Positions 51,878-60,258 of a DNA stretch of 64,000 nt are shown here, in pieces. How positions within the stretch are numbered: the first letter of the stretch is position 1; each line of letters begins with the position of its first letter. The translations under genes were made by a program, and so were the position numbers. This DNA comes from DASYLJ01 sp964404165 (GTDB lineage: Bacteria; Desulfobacterota; Binatia; DP-6): the NCBI GenBank assembly GCA_964404165.1, contig CAYOIZ010000011.1, forward strand, positions 62,001 through 126,000, read 5' to 3'. The notes beneath the pieces were generated by a model. It had not been told where the DNA came from. It made no database searches and saw nothing but the letters and a program-made list of their open reading frames with translations.

Positions 51878-52866
51878 CCGTCGAGACGGCCGCCGAAGCG
51901 GAAGCAGGCGGCTTCGATGCGACGGCCGAGCTTGCGCGAGCGGATGCGCACCAGCCGCGGGTGCAACGGCTCGAACCCGGCCTCGACGAAGGCCGCCCGG
52001 TCGACGAGCACCGTTCCCGCCATCGCGGACGCGCACAGCACCGCGGCCAGGTTGACCGGCTCGCCGATGGCCCCGAGCTGCTTCTTGCCCGACGGCCCGA
52101 TGAACCCGAGCGTCACGCGTCCGAAGCTCATGCCGACGCCGAGGCCGATGGGCACCGTCGTGCGATCGGCGTCGCGCCACTCGGCGCGCCAGCGTGCATG
52201 CAGGTCGTCGAACGTCTGATGGAGCTGCGGCGCCATCTCGTGCACGAGGGCGTCGAGCATCGCGGCCGGCTGCCGCCCCGACAGCTCCGGCAGGAACAAC
52301 GCCAGGAAGCCGTCGCCGGTGTACTGGAACACGACGCCGCGATGCGACTCGACGACGCGGGTGAGCGTCGTGAGATACTCCTCGAGCAGATCGACGAGGT
52401 ACTGCGTATCGTGCAGTGCCTCCGTCAGTCCGGTGAAGCCACGCATGTCGACCGCCAGTACGGCGACGTCGTGCGGATGGGGCACGAGGAGGCCGGGGTG
52501 GGCGCGGGCGCGGATGGGTCGCTCGAGCGCGACGGCACCGGCGCGGTCGACGGCTCCGGCGGTGGCGCCCGACAGGAAGCGGATCAGCGCCGAGGCGGTC
52601 GGTCCGAAGCCGCGCGCGGCGATCGCGGCCGCCTGGCGCACCAGCGCGTGCGGGAGCCGGCCGAGCTCGACGACCGAGGGCCGGGCCTGCAGCTCCGCCA
52701 GCCAGTGGGCGACCGGCTCCGGCACCTCGGGCTGATTGGCCTCGCAGGCCTGCAGCACCTTCAGGTGCGGGGGCTGGTAGCGGACCGCGTCGACCGCCGC
52801 CTGGACCAGGGCCCAGACGAGACGATCAAGCAGGGTCGAGTCGAGCGCGCGCTCCTCCATGGGCAT
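51874..52866 (-). CDS. Class III adenylyl/guanylyl cyclase
   Basis: 330 residues from ATG 52866, which has CCGGAGG 7 bases upstream; a GTG at 52926 would extend it by 20 residues. The N-terminal 120 residues are helical and may be regulatory. The catalytic domain begins at VAVLAVDMRGFTGLTEALHD with metal-binding D140, and the second metal Asp is D185 in QYTGDGFLALF. GLGVGMSFGRVTLGFIG and GAIGEPVNLAAVL follow. A cyclic nucleotide would be made in the cytosol. The following 34-residue membrane peptide overlaps its stop. Confidence 0.9.
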   Translation of the reverse strand: MPMEERALDSTLLDRLVWALVQAAVDAVRYQPPHLKVLQACEANQPEVPEPVAHWLAELQARPSVVELGRLPHALVRQAAAIAARGFGPTASALIRFLSGATAGAVDRAGAVALERPIRARAHPGLLVPHPHDVAVLAVDMRGFTGLTEALHDTQYLVDLLEEYLTTLTRVVESHRGVVFQYTGDGFLALFLPELSGRQPAAMLDALVHEMAPQLHQTFDDLHARWRAEWRDADRTTVPIGLGVGMSFGRVTLGFIGPSGKKQLGAIGEPVNLAAVLCASAMAGTVLVDRAAFVEAGFEPLHPRLVRIRSRKLGRRIEAACFRFGGRLDG

Positions 52867-52943
52867 CCACTGCCTCCGGGGTAACAGACGCGGCGCGTCA
52901 GGGGAACCTGGCACCGTGCTCGACACTCGCTGCAGCGTATGCG

Positions 52944-54308
52944 CTACCGCAGGTCCCAGACCGCCAGCTGGCGGTCGGCGTCACCCGCCAACAGGACCGG
53001 GCCGGCGAAGGTGATCCAGCGTACGAAGCCCTTGTGCCAGTCGATGGTCTCGGTGACGGCGCCGTCCGGCAGCGTGTGGATGCGGATGTGGCCCTCGCGG
53101 TCGCCCGTCGCGGCGCGCCTTCCGTCGGCCTGGACTGCGAGACGCACGACGGGAACCCCGAGTGGCGTCGACGACTTGAGGGTGCCGGTCGCGGGGTCCC
53201 AGACGCGCAGGACGCCTTCGGCGCCGGTCGCGACCAGGTCGTTCCCGGCGAAGGCCAGCGCATCGGTGCGGTTGGTGGGCTCGGAGAGCGTGCGGGGCGG
53301 CTCCTTGCCCGCGACGTCGAAGAGCGTGATGGGCCCGGCTTCGGTGCCGACGGCGGCGAGCGTGCCGTCGGGCGAGAACGCCACCATGGTGGTCTCGCCG
53401 GGCGCCTCGAAGGTGCGCACGGTGGCGTTGGTGTCGGCGTCGAGCAGGTAGACGGTGCCCGAGGCGAACACGTTGACGAGGAGGTACTTGCCGTCGGGCG
53501 ACCACGCCACGCTGCGTGCCGCCGCGCCGGGACCGGCGAGCTCCTTCACCAGCCGCCCGGTGCGGACCTCGTGCCGCAGGAGATGCTCGCCCAGGGCCAG
53601 CACGACCTCCTGGCCGTCGGCGCGCATCGCCATGTAGGTGGGCTCTTCGACGTGTGGATGCGAGTCGACCGGAATCTCCTCGGCCGGCGGCGCGTCGAAC
53701 CCGGCCAGCAGCGTGACGCCGGGCAGCTGCCAGGACGTCGTCCGGCTCTCGAGCACCGACACCACGGCGGCGCTGCCGTCGCGCGGCGCGACGATGCCGT
53801 GGATCGCCTGCAGGAAGCGCAGCACGCAGCGCGGATGCGGCGCCGACGGATCGTCGCCGGGCGGCGGCGCGACGCAACCGTCGAGCGGTACGCCGGCGGC
53901 GCCGGGAGCCCCGTCCGTCAGTGGCAGGACGAACGACATGCGGATCGCCTCGCCGTTGCGATCGACGGCGATGTCGGCGCCGACGGTATCACCGGTGAGC
54001 TTCGGCCCATGGCCGACCAGCGTGTTCCCCTCGGCGACGAGCGGGATCGCCTGCGGACCACCAGCGCCCGTGAGCGTGGCGGTGCCGCGCACGCCCTCGC
54101 TCGAGACGGGCCGGCGCCACTCGTCGGTGAGGTACACCCGGATCGTGCCGTCGGGAGCGGCCGCCGCCTCGAGATTGAGGCGCGGGCCGTTGAAGACGAC
54201 GCCGCCGTGATGCGCGCCATGGTCCTGCAGACCGACCCGCGGCGTGGGACCTTCGGAACGATCGCAGCCGACGACGAGTGCGAGCAGCAGAGCGACCAGG
54301 GTGCGCAT
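52944..54308 (-). CDS. Lipoprotein with WD40-like beta-propeller repeats
   Basis: 454 residues from ATG 54308. The signal peptide ends in a lipobox (LLALVVGCDR, C at residue 15). A first domain of about 190 residues (VFNGPRLNLEAAAAPDGTIR) precedes beta-propeller repeats with SVAWSPDGKYLLVNVFASGT, MVAFSPDGTLAAVGTEAGPI and WD-like ends (VRVWDPATGTL-type, QLAVWDLR). His-rich DHGAHHGGVV near the N-terminus could bind metal. A periplasmic scaffold or sensor is likely. Transcribed away from the SDR at 54392 with an 83-bp gap. Confidence 0.85.
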   Translation of the reverse strand: MRTLVALLLALVVGCDRSEGPTPRVGLQDHGAHHGGVVFNGPRLNLEAAAAPDGTIRVYLTDEWRRPVSSEGVRGTATLTGAGGPQAIPLVAEGNTLVGHGPKLTGDTVGADIAVDRNGEAIRMSFVLPLTDGAPGAAGVPLDGCVAPPPGDDPSAPHPRCVLRFLQAIHGIVAPRDGSAAVVSVLESRTTSWQLPGVTLLAGFDAPPAEEIPVDSHPHVEEPTYMAMRADGQEVVLALGEHLLRHEVRTGRLVKELAGPGAAARSVAWSPDGKYLLVNVFASGTVYLLDADTNATVRTFEAPGETTMVAFSPDGTLAAVGTEAGPITLFDVAGKEPPRTLSEPTNRTDALAFAGNDLVATGAEGVLRVWDPATGTLKSSTPLGVPVVRLAVQADGRRAATGDREGHIRIHTLPDGAVTETIDWHKGFVRWITFAGPVLLAGDADRQLAVWDLR

Positions 54309-54391
54309 GGGTCGCGGGCCTACCACACGCCGCCCGTTCCTTGACAGCGACGTGCGCGGGATCCGATGGTGCGTGACGGAGGGCGACACGC

Positions 54392-55258
54392 ATGGCGGGA
54401 CGGCTCACGGGCAAGACGGCGCTCATCACCGGTGGAGGCAACGGCATCGGCCGTGCCACGGTGCTGCGCTTCCTCGAGGAGGGCGCGCGCGTCCTCGTCG
54501 TCGACCTGAACGAGGAGACCGGCCGCGAGACGCTCGAGCTGGCGGGGCGCGCCGGACACGGCGAGCGTGTCGTGCAGTTCGCGCGCGCCGACGTCGCGGA
54601 CGAGGCGCAGGTGGCGGCGGCCACCGATCGCGCCGTCAGCCATTTCGGTCGGCTCGACTGCGTGTTCAACAACGCCGGCTTCGCGGGTGTGTTCGGCCCC
54701 ATCACGCACATCAGCGTCGAGGACTGGGATCGCACCTTCGCCGTGCTGGTGCGCGGCGTGTTCCTCGGCATGAAGCACGCGGCGCGGGTGATGAAGGGGC
54801 AGGGGGGCGGCACCATCATCAGCACCGCATCGGTCGCGGGGCTGAGTGGCGGCGACGGACCGCAGGCCTACTCGGGCGCCAAGGCTGCGGTCGTCAACCT
54901 GACGCGGTCGGTGGCGATCGAGCTCGCCGCCGACCGCATCCGCGTCAATGCGATCTGTCCCGGCGGCATCCTGACGCCGCTGCTCCACCGTGGCGATCCC
55001 GACACGCTGCGCCCACTGCTCGACACGCTGCAGCCGTGGCCCGAGCACGGACGCCCCGAGGACATCGCTGCGGCCGCGCTGTATCTCGCCAGCGACGACG
55101 CGGTGTTCGTGACGGGCACCGCGCTCGTGGTCGACGGCGGTCTCACCGCCGTCGGCGGCAACACGATGCGCCGCTTCGGCGGCCAGGGCATGCTCGCGGC
55201 GACGGGCATGGACCAGGGCACCACGGGGCTCGAATCGACGATGCGTTCGCTCGACTGA
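54392..55258 (+). CDS. Short-chain dehydrogenase/reductase (SDR)
   Basis: 288 residues. TGGGNGIG (13-20), VLVVDLNEETGRE with acidic D favouring NAD, NNAGF near 91, STASVAGLSG near 150 and catalytic YSGAK near 162. C-terminal GTALVVDGGLTAVGG. It is 55% or so like the SDR at 47523 by eye only in motifs, not clearly the same enzyme. Followed 39 bp later by the LLM oxidoreductase, with the CAAACG-type operator in between. Confidence 0.92.
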   Translation: MAGRLTGKTALITGGGNGIGRATVLRFLEEGARVLVVDLNEETGRETLELAGRAGHGERVVQFARADVADEAQVAAATDRAVSHFGRLDCVFNNAGFAGVFGPITHISVEDWDRTFAVLVRGVFLGMKHAARVMKGQGGGTIISTASVAGLSGGDGPQAYSGAKAAVVNLTRSVAIELAADRIRVNAICPGGILTPLLHRGDPDTLRPLLDTLQPWPEHGRPEDIAAAALYLASDDAVFVTGTALVVDGGLTAVGGNTMRRFGGQGMLAATGMDQGTTGLESTMRSLD

Positions 55259-55267
55259 GGGTTGCAG

Positions 55268-55283
55268 CCAAACGCACGTTTGG
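55268..55283 (+). promoter_or_regulatory. TetR-type operator ahead of an LLM oxidoreductase
   Basis: Perfect 16-bp inverted repeat CCAAACG-CA-CGTTTGG, 14 bp before the ATG at 55298. It fills the spacer between TTGCAG (55262) and CTACGG (55285), the same geometry as at 31445 and 35007. Confidence 0.7.
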
Positions 55284-55297
55284 GCTACGGCACCGCC

Positions 55298-56392
55298 ATG
55301 GCGCTCGACTTCGGACTGTTCTACGAGATCCCCGTGCCCGCGCCGTGGGGTGAGCGCGACGAGCGCGACGCCTACCACGCCATGATCGAGCAGGCGGTGC
55401 GCGGCGAGCAGGTCGGCTTCACGCACGTCTGGTCGGTCGAGCACCACTTCCTGTCGGAGTTCTCGCACTGCTCCGCGCCGGAGGTGCTCTACGGCGCCAT
55501 CGCCGCGCGCACGAAGACGATCCGCATCGGCCACGGCGTGCGCCTGCTGCCGGTGCCGTACAACCATCCGCTGCGCGTCGCCGAGATGGCGGCCATGATC
55601 GACTGCGTCTCCGACGGTCGCCTCGAGTTCGGCACCGGACGGTCGTCGACGCGGGCCGAGCTGGAAGGCTTCGGCATCGATCCGCAGGACACGCGCGGCA
55701 TGTGGGAGGAGGCGCTCGACGTCGTCGTCGGCGCGTGGACCAACGACGTCTTCGAGTGGGAGGGGCGCTACTTCAAGGTACCGCCGCGTCGCGTGCACCC
55801 GAAGCCGCTGCAGAAGCCGCATCCGCCGATCTGGGTGGCGTCCACCAGTCCCGACAGCCACACGCTGGCGGGGAAGAAGGGGCTCGGGCTGCTCTCGTTC
55901 ACGATCGGCGTCCCGCCCGAGGAGTTGGCGGCGCGCATCCAGCTCTACCGCGACGGCCTGAAGGAGGCGGCCCCGGGCACGCGCACGATCAATCCGCGCG
56001 CGGCCACATTCACCATGGTGCACTGCGCGGAGACGAACGAGGAGGCGAAGCGGAACGCGGCCGAATCGGTCGTGTGGTATCTGCAGAAGAGCACGGCGCT
56101 GATCGGGACGCTCGCCACCTGGCAGATGGAGCAGCAGCGTGACCTCGGCACCTATGAGTACGCCCGCATGCTACGCGACCTCGACATGTCGCACCTGACG
56201 TTCGATGTGCTCGACGACATGGGCGCGGTGATCGTCGGCGATCCCGAGCGCTGCATCGAGCGGGTACGACGCTACCGCGACGCGGGCTGCGATCAGCTGC
56301 TCTGTCTGATGAATCCCTACAAGATTCCCGCCGACAAGGTGATGCGGTCGATCGAGCTCTTCGGGCAGCACGTCATCCCCGAGTTCCGTTGA
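55298..56392 (+). CDS. LLM-class flavin-dependent oxidoreductase
   Basis: 364 residues from ATG 55298; the frame is open from a TTG at 55262 but that part holds the operator. Bacterial-luciferase-like barrel: LDFGLFYEIPVPAPWGERDE, GEQVGFTHVWSVEHHFLSEF, IRIGHGVRLLPVPYNHPLRV, DGRLEFGTGRSSTRAELEGF, and PPHPPIWVAST-like segment (KPHPPIWVASTSPDS). The W-x-V-E-H-H-F motif is typical of two-component flavin monooxygenases. It needs reduced flavin. It probably oxidises a substrate activated by genes sharing its operator. Confidence 0.9.
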   Translation: MALDFGLFYEIPVPAPWGERDERDAYHAMIEQAVRGEQVGFTHVWSVEHHFLSEFSHCSAPEVLYGAIAARTKTIRIGHGVRLLPVPYNHPLRVAEMAAMIDCVSDGRLEFGTGRSSTRAELEGFGIDPQDTRGMWEEALDVVVGAWTNDVFEWEGRYFKVPPRRVHPKPLQKPHPPIWVASTSPDSHTLAGKKGLGLLSFTIGVPPEELAARIQLYRDGLKEAAPGTRTINPRAATFTMVHCAETNEEAKRNAAESVVWYLQKSTALIGTLATWQMEQQRDLGTYEYARMLRDLDMSHLTFDVLDDMGAVIVGDPERCIERVRRYRDAGCDQLLCLMNPYKIPADKVMRSIELFGQHVIPEFR

Positions 56393-57243
56393 GCGCGACG
56401 CCCCTCGAGCGCCTGCTGCGCCGTCTCGATCTCGCGCCCGCCGGGGAGGACCTGTTCCTCGGCGAACCCGGCGGCGGCGACGGCCGCGTCTTCGGCGGCA
56501 TGCTGGCGGCGCAGGCCATGGTGGCCGCGGGACGCACCGTCGAGCGCGGGGTGCCGCACTCGCTGCACGGCTACTTCCTGCGCTCGGGACGGCACGGCGT
56601 CCCGATCACGTGGCGCGTGACGCGGCTGCGCGACGGCTTCGCGTTCGCGGCCCGCCACGTCGTGGGCGAGCAGACGGGGCAGGAGGTGTTCGCGCTGACC
56701 GCGAGCTTCACGCGCCAGCACTCCGGTCTGGCGCATCAGCATCCGATGCCCGCTGCCCCGGCGCCCGATGGGCTGGTCGACTGGGAGGACCTGCGCGTGC
56801 AGGTGCTCGGTCCCGACGTGCGGCGTCGTCCCGATGGTCCGCTCGAGGTCCGCGACTGCGATCCCGAGTCGGCCGTGCCGGCGCCCGGTCGCCCCGCCCG
56901 TCGCGCGATGTGGATGCGGCCGCGTGGCGTGCTGCCCGACGACCCGCTCGTGCACGCGGCGATGCTGCTCTTCGCGTCCGATCGTGGGCTGCTCAGCACC
57001 GCGGGCCGCCCGCACGGGCTCATGTGGGGGGTCGGGCTCGGCGCCAGCCTGGATCACGCCGTGTGGCTCCACCACCCGCCGCGGTTCGACGACTGGGTGC
57101 TGTACACCAGCGAGAGCCCCGTCGCCGTCGCCGGCCGTGGCTTCGTGCAGGGGGCGATGTATCGCGCCGACGGGGTGCGCGTGGCCTCGGTGGCGCAGGA
57201 AGGGTTGATCCGCGTCCTGCCGCGTCGGACGAAGGCGCCCTAG
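56389..57243 (+). CDS. Acyl-CoA thioesterase, TesB type
   Basis: 284 residues from a TTG that overlaps the upstream stop (TTGA). Double hot-dog fold: FGGMLAAQAMVAAGRTVERG, VPHSLHGYFLRSGRHGVPIT, DGFAFAARHVVGEQTGQEVF in the first half and MLLFASDRGLLSTAGRPHGL, GASLDHAVWLHHPPRFDDWV in the second. The SLDHA and an Asp/Gln/Thr-type triad region agree with the TesB family. It hydrolyses acyl-CoA to free acid and CoA. Cotranscribed with the LLM oxidoreductase. Confidence 0.9.
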   Translation: MSATPLERLLRRLDLAPAGEDLFLGEPGGGDGRVFGGMLAAQAMVAAGRTVERGVPHSLHGYFLRSGRHGVPITWRVTRLRDGFAFAARHVVGEQTGQEVFALTASFTRQHSGLAHQHPMPAAPAPDGLVDWEDLRVQVLGPDVRRRPDGPLEVRDCDPESAVPAPGRPARRAMWMRPRGVLPDDPLVHAAMLLFASDRGLLSTAGRPHGLMWGVGLGASLDHAVWLHHPPRFDDWVLYTSESPVAVAGRGFVQGAMYRADGVRVASVAQEGLIRVLPRRTKAP

Positions 57244-57251
57244 CGCGCGCC

Positions 57252-57281
57252 GTGGAGGGGCGTCCGGCGACGTCCCTCCAC
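57252..57281. terminator. Bidirectional terminator hairpin
   Basis: 13-bp stem GTGGAGGGGCGTC / GACGTCCCTCCAC (one G-T pair), 4-nt loop, between convergent genes. Confidence 0.7.
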
Positions 57282-57298
57282 AGCGCAGCGGTGTTCGA

Positions 57299-57988
57299 TC
57301 AGTCGTCGTGCCCGTCGTCGTGGCCGTCGCCGTCGCCGTCGCCGGGGTCACTTCCATCGTCGTCGCTGCCGCCGTCGTCGTGCCCGTCGTCGTCCGAGCC
57401 CGCGACGCCTTCGCGCTCGATCGAGCGCGCGACGAGCGCCGGCAACGCCGCACCGTCGAGCTCGATCTTCACCACCGTGCCCGGGGTCAGGTCGGCGAGT
57501 GCGAAGCCGTCGAGCTCGGCGGTGCTGGCATCGACCACGAGGCACCCGAACATGCCGACGGTCTGCGCCGCCGCATCGACGCTGCCGACGGGACCGACGA
57601 GCTTCGACCGCAGCTCGCCGCTCGGGTCGTGGTCCTCGCCGTCCGACGTGCCGTCGTCGTCCGAATCGCCGGACACGGGGTCCGTGCCGCCCGCCACCTC
57701 GTCCCCGTCGTCGATCCCATCGTGGTCGCTGTCGGCGTCGAGCGGATTGCTGGAGAGCTTACGGACTTCGGCCGCGTCGCTGAGACCGTCGTGATCGCTG
57801 TCGGCGTCGGCGCGGCTGGTACCGAGCGTGCGCTCCTCGTGATTGCTCAGCCCGTCGCAGTCGGCGTCGCGCCGACACCCGCGCGCGTCGGCGGGTGACA
57901 CCGACACTGCGAGCAACAGCGCGGCTGCAAGAGCGGATGGAATGGCGAGCCCGTGGGCGCGAGACGAGGGCATGGTGCGCGGGTTCAT
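57299..57988 (-). CDS. Secreted calcium-binding (thrombospondin-3-like) repeat protein
   Basis: 229 residues from ATG 57988, with AGGAGG upstream. Signal peptide IPSALAAALLLAVSVSPADA. About five DxDxDGxxD repeats (DADCDGLSNHEE, DADSDHDGLSDAAE, DADSDHDGIDDGDE, DSDDDGTSDGEDHD), each a calcium-binding loop, are followed by a DUF5666-like beta domain (VGSVDAAAQTVGMFGCLVVD) and a low-complexity Asp/Gly/His tail. Known TSP3 repeats bind calcium and stiffen surface proteins. Probably surface-located. Confidence 0.85.
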   Translation of the reverse strand: MNPRTMPSSRAHGLAIPSALAAALLLAVSVSPADARGCRRDADCDGLSNHEERTLGTSRADADSDHDGLSDAAEVRKLSSNPLDADSDHDGIDDGDEVAGGTDPVSGDSDDDGTSDGEDHDPSGELRSKLVGPVGSVDAAAQTVGMFGCLVVDASTAELDGFALADLTPGTVVKIELDGAALPALVARSIEREGVAGSDDDGHDDGGSDDDGSDPGDGDGDGHDDGHDD

Positions 57989-58163
57989 GGAGACCTCCTG
58001 GGTCTTTCGACGTTGGGCTGGATCGAGCAACCGGCGTGCCGTTCGGCCGCGTCGGGTGGACCGACAGTGGTCACACCCGACGCGGCATCCACGTGCCGAT
58101 CATGTCCGATCGTGCGCGATTCGTGGCGCCCTGCAGATCGTTGCAGGGGTGCGGCCGTGTCGA

Positions 58164-59885
58164 CTACCGGCAGGTGAGCGCGTGCTTCGCCAGCGTACAG
58201 CTCGGTTTCGCCGGTGGCGTGGCGGGGAAGGTGGCCTCGAAGCAGCCGCCCGTCGCGGGCAGCTCGAGGCTGGCCACGACCTGTGGACCGACGGCATAGT
58301 CGCCGTCCTTTCCCGTGACTTCGAAGGTGACGAGTCCGGGGGCCTTCGCGCTCCGGTCCGACAGGACGACCTTGGTGATCTTGCCGGGAGCTCCGATCTT
58401 CGGCCCGACGTACGTCCATCGGGTGGCGGTCTTGTTCGTCTTCCATCCGGTCTTGAGCAGCGGGTCGTACGCGCCACCCGGGAGCACCGCGTCGAGGACG
58501 GTGGTCGCCCCGTCCACGAGGCGAACCCGAATGCCGCTCGTCACGGGATCGAGCGCCGTCGCCACGGGCGGCGTCACCAGAATCGAACCCTTGAAGGCCA
58601 GATCGTCGTCGCCGGCTGGCAGATCGACGTGCGCGACCTTCACGAAGCCTTCGGTGATGGCCTCGCATGGGGGCAGCGTCGTGGTGGTGCTCGTGCTGGT
58701 CGTCGTGGTGGTGACGACCGTCGTCGTGGTGCTGGACGTGGTCGTCGTGGACGTCGTCGTGCTGCTCGGCGGCGGTGGACCGATCACGTCGACGTCCTCC
58801 TGATCCGTTCCGGAGAGCGTGCCGTTGGAGACGGTGAGGGTGACGATGTACTCGCCACCGTACTCGTAGGTGTGCGTGGCGGTCGCCGTCAGGTCGGGCA
58901 GCGCCTGGCCCGCCGTGGACGTTCCATCACCCCAGTCGATCGTGAAGGACAGCGGCAGGTCGTTCGGATCCTCGCCCTCGACCGTGGCCGTGACCAGGAG
59001 CGGCGCACTGCCGCTGCTCGGATCGAGACCGAGATCGGCGGTGGGGTTCTCGTTGCTGACGAGCGAGCCGGCCTCGATGAAGACCGCGGAGTCGTAGATG
59101 CCGTCCGAGGCGTCGGCGATGGCGAGCTTCATGTGATTCGACGTGCCCGGGTTCACCGGTGCCTGGCACGTGATGATGCGCGTGATGCCGTCGAGCTCGA
59201 GGTCGAGCAGCGACGGTCCGGCGTCGCTGAAGTAGTTCGGGCGGAAGAGGTCGGGACGCATGGGGGGCGGCGGCGGGTCCAGCACCGGGTTCGAGTCGTT
59301 GATGTTGTTGATGGCTACGGGGACGAAGGGTGCCAGCGGGTCGCCGGCCACCTGGCGCACGAGCGCGCAGTTCGTGCCGTTGATGAAGAAGGCGAAGACG
59401 TCGTTGTAGGGCGTACTCACCCACTCCGGGTACTCGTCGGATCCGAACGCATACTGGAAGGTGACCTGATTGGCGGCCGGCGTGAAGTCGAATTCGAGCA
59501 CGGCTGCGTCGAACGTGGGGAAGCCGGCGAGGACGTCGAGATCGGCGTCTCCGGGATTCGTCCAGTCGGTCGAGAAGGAGTCCGACGTGTTCGGACCGAC
59601 GACGTCGCGCGCATCCCCCGAGGAGAGGATCACGCCCTGGCCGGTGCCGATGACCGCAGGGTTGGTGAAAATGAAGGTTCCGCGGCCGTGTGACGGGCCC
59701 GTGTAGACGACATTGCTGATTTCGACGCCGGGGCCGACGAGCGCCTGCGCGATGGCCGCGTCGGACGCACCCGTGTCGACGGTCTCGTCGGGGTTCGAGC
59801 CCGACGCGAGTCCAGACCGCGCGTCGACGAGCATCACGAGCAGTGCCGCACGGGCGACGGTGTTTCGAAGACCTTCATATCGCAT
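58164..59885 (-). CDS. Secreted protein with choice-of-anchor L and PKD domains
   Basis: 573 residues. N-terminus with weak signal segment (AALLVMLVDARSGLASG). The choice-of-anchor L-type domain contains SNVVYTGPSHGRGTFIFTNP, GQGVILSSGDARDVVGPNTS, FQYAFGSDEYPEWVSTPYND and FINGTNCAL. A PKD domain follows (NENPTADLGLDPSSGSAPLL; DWGDGTSTAGQA). A run of about 35 Thr/Ser with STTTTTLPP-like end leads into a C-terminal beta domain with VDGATTVLDAVLPGGAYDPL and cysteines. Surface adhesion or carbohydrate contact is plausible. A GAGGA lies 7 bases before the ATG. Confidence 0.85.
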   Translation of the reverse strand: MRYEGLRNTVARAALLVMLVDARSGLASGSNPDETVDTGASDAAIAQALVGPGVEISNVVYTGPSHGRGTFIFTNPAVIGTGQGVILSSGDARDVVGPNTSDSFSTDWTNPGDADLDVLAGFPTFDAAVLEFDFTPAANQVTFQYAFGSDEYPEWVSTPYNDVFAFFINGTNCALVRQVAGDPLAPFVPVAINNINDSNPVLDPPPPPMRPDLFRPNYFSDAGPSLLDLELDGITRIITCQAPVNPGTSNHMKLAIADASDGIYDSAVFIEAGSLVSNENPTADLGLDPSSGSAPLLVTATVEGEDPNDLPLSFTIDWGDGTSTAGQALPDLTATATHTYEYGGEYIVTLTVSNGTLSGTDQEDVDVIGPPPPSSTTTSTTTTSSTTTTVVTTTTTSTSTTTTLPPCEAITEGFVKVAHVDLPAGDDDLAFKGSILVTPPVATALDPVTSGIRVRLVDGATTVLDAVLPGGAYDPLLKTGWKTNKTATRWTYVGPKIGAPGKITKVVLSDRSAKAPGLVTFEVTGKDGDYAVGPQVVASLELPATGGCFEATFPATPPAKPSCTLAKHALTCR

Positions 59886-60258
59886 CGAACTGTCCTCTCA
59901 TGGTCTCGGCACGCAGGTGCGTCCGGCGCGCGATGGGCTGCACGACAGAAAGCAAGCGCGGTGCCATCATCGCGGCGGCTGCGAAGCGTGCGGTGTCCAC
60001 GCTTCGACCGCGTCATCCTCGCAGCGCTGGGAACCGTGATTCGCTCGCGTGGCAACGGCGGATTCTCCTGCGGGCCGGCCCCGACCGATCGGTCGGGCGA
60101 ATCAAGTGGGCCGAGGCCCGCGCACGGGCGATTCGCGTGATGTACTGCAAAGGGTTGCAGCGCAGCGGTTTGCGCTTGCGAGGTTTTGCGGGGTTCGGGT
60201 GTCATCTCGGACGATGGGACGTGGCGACGATGGTGGCACGGAGGGTGCTGTACGGGGC
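59886..60258. promoter_or_regulatory. Divergent intergenic region with 18-bp palindrome
   Basis: 373 bp between two divergent secreted-protein genes. It has no gene but holds the perfect palindrome CCCGACCGATCGGTCGGG at 60080-60097, a candidate operator of TetR or similar dimeric regulators. No strong sigma-70 boxes are visible around it. Confidence 0.5.

Noticed and set aside
58680..58790. Simple repeat of GTCGTC/GTGGTG type
   Set aside because: It encodes the Thr/Ser linker of the secreted protein on the minus strand, so it is coding low complexity.
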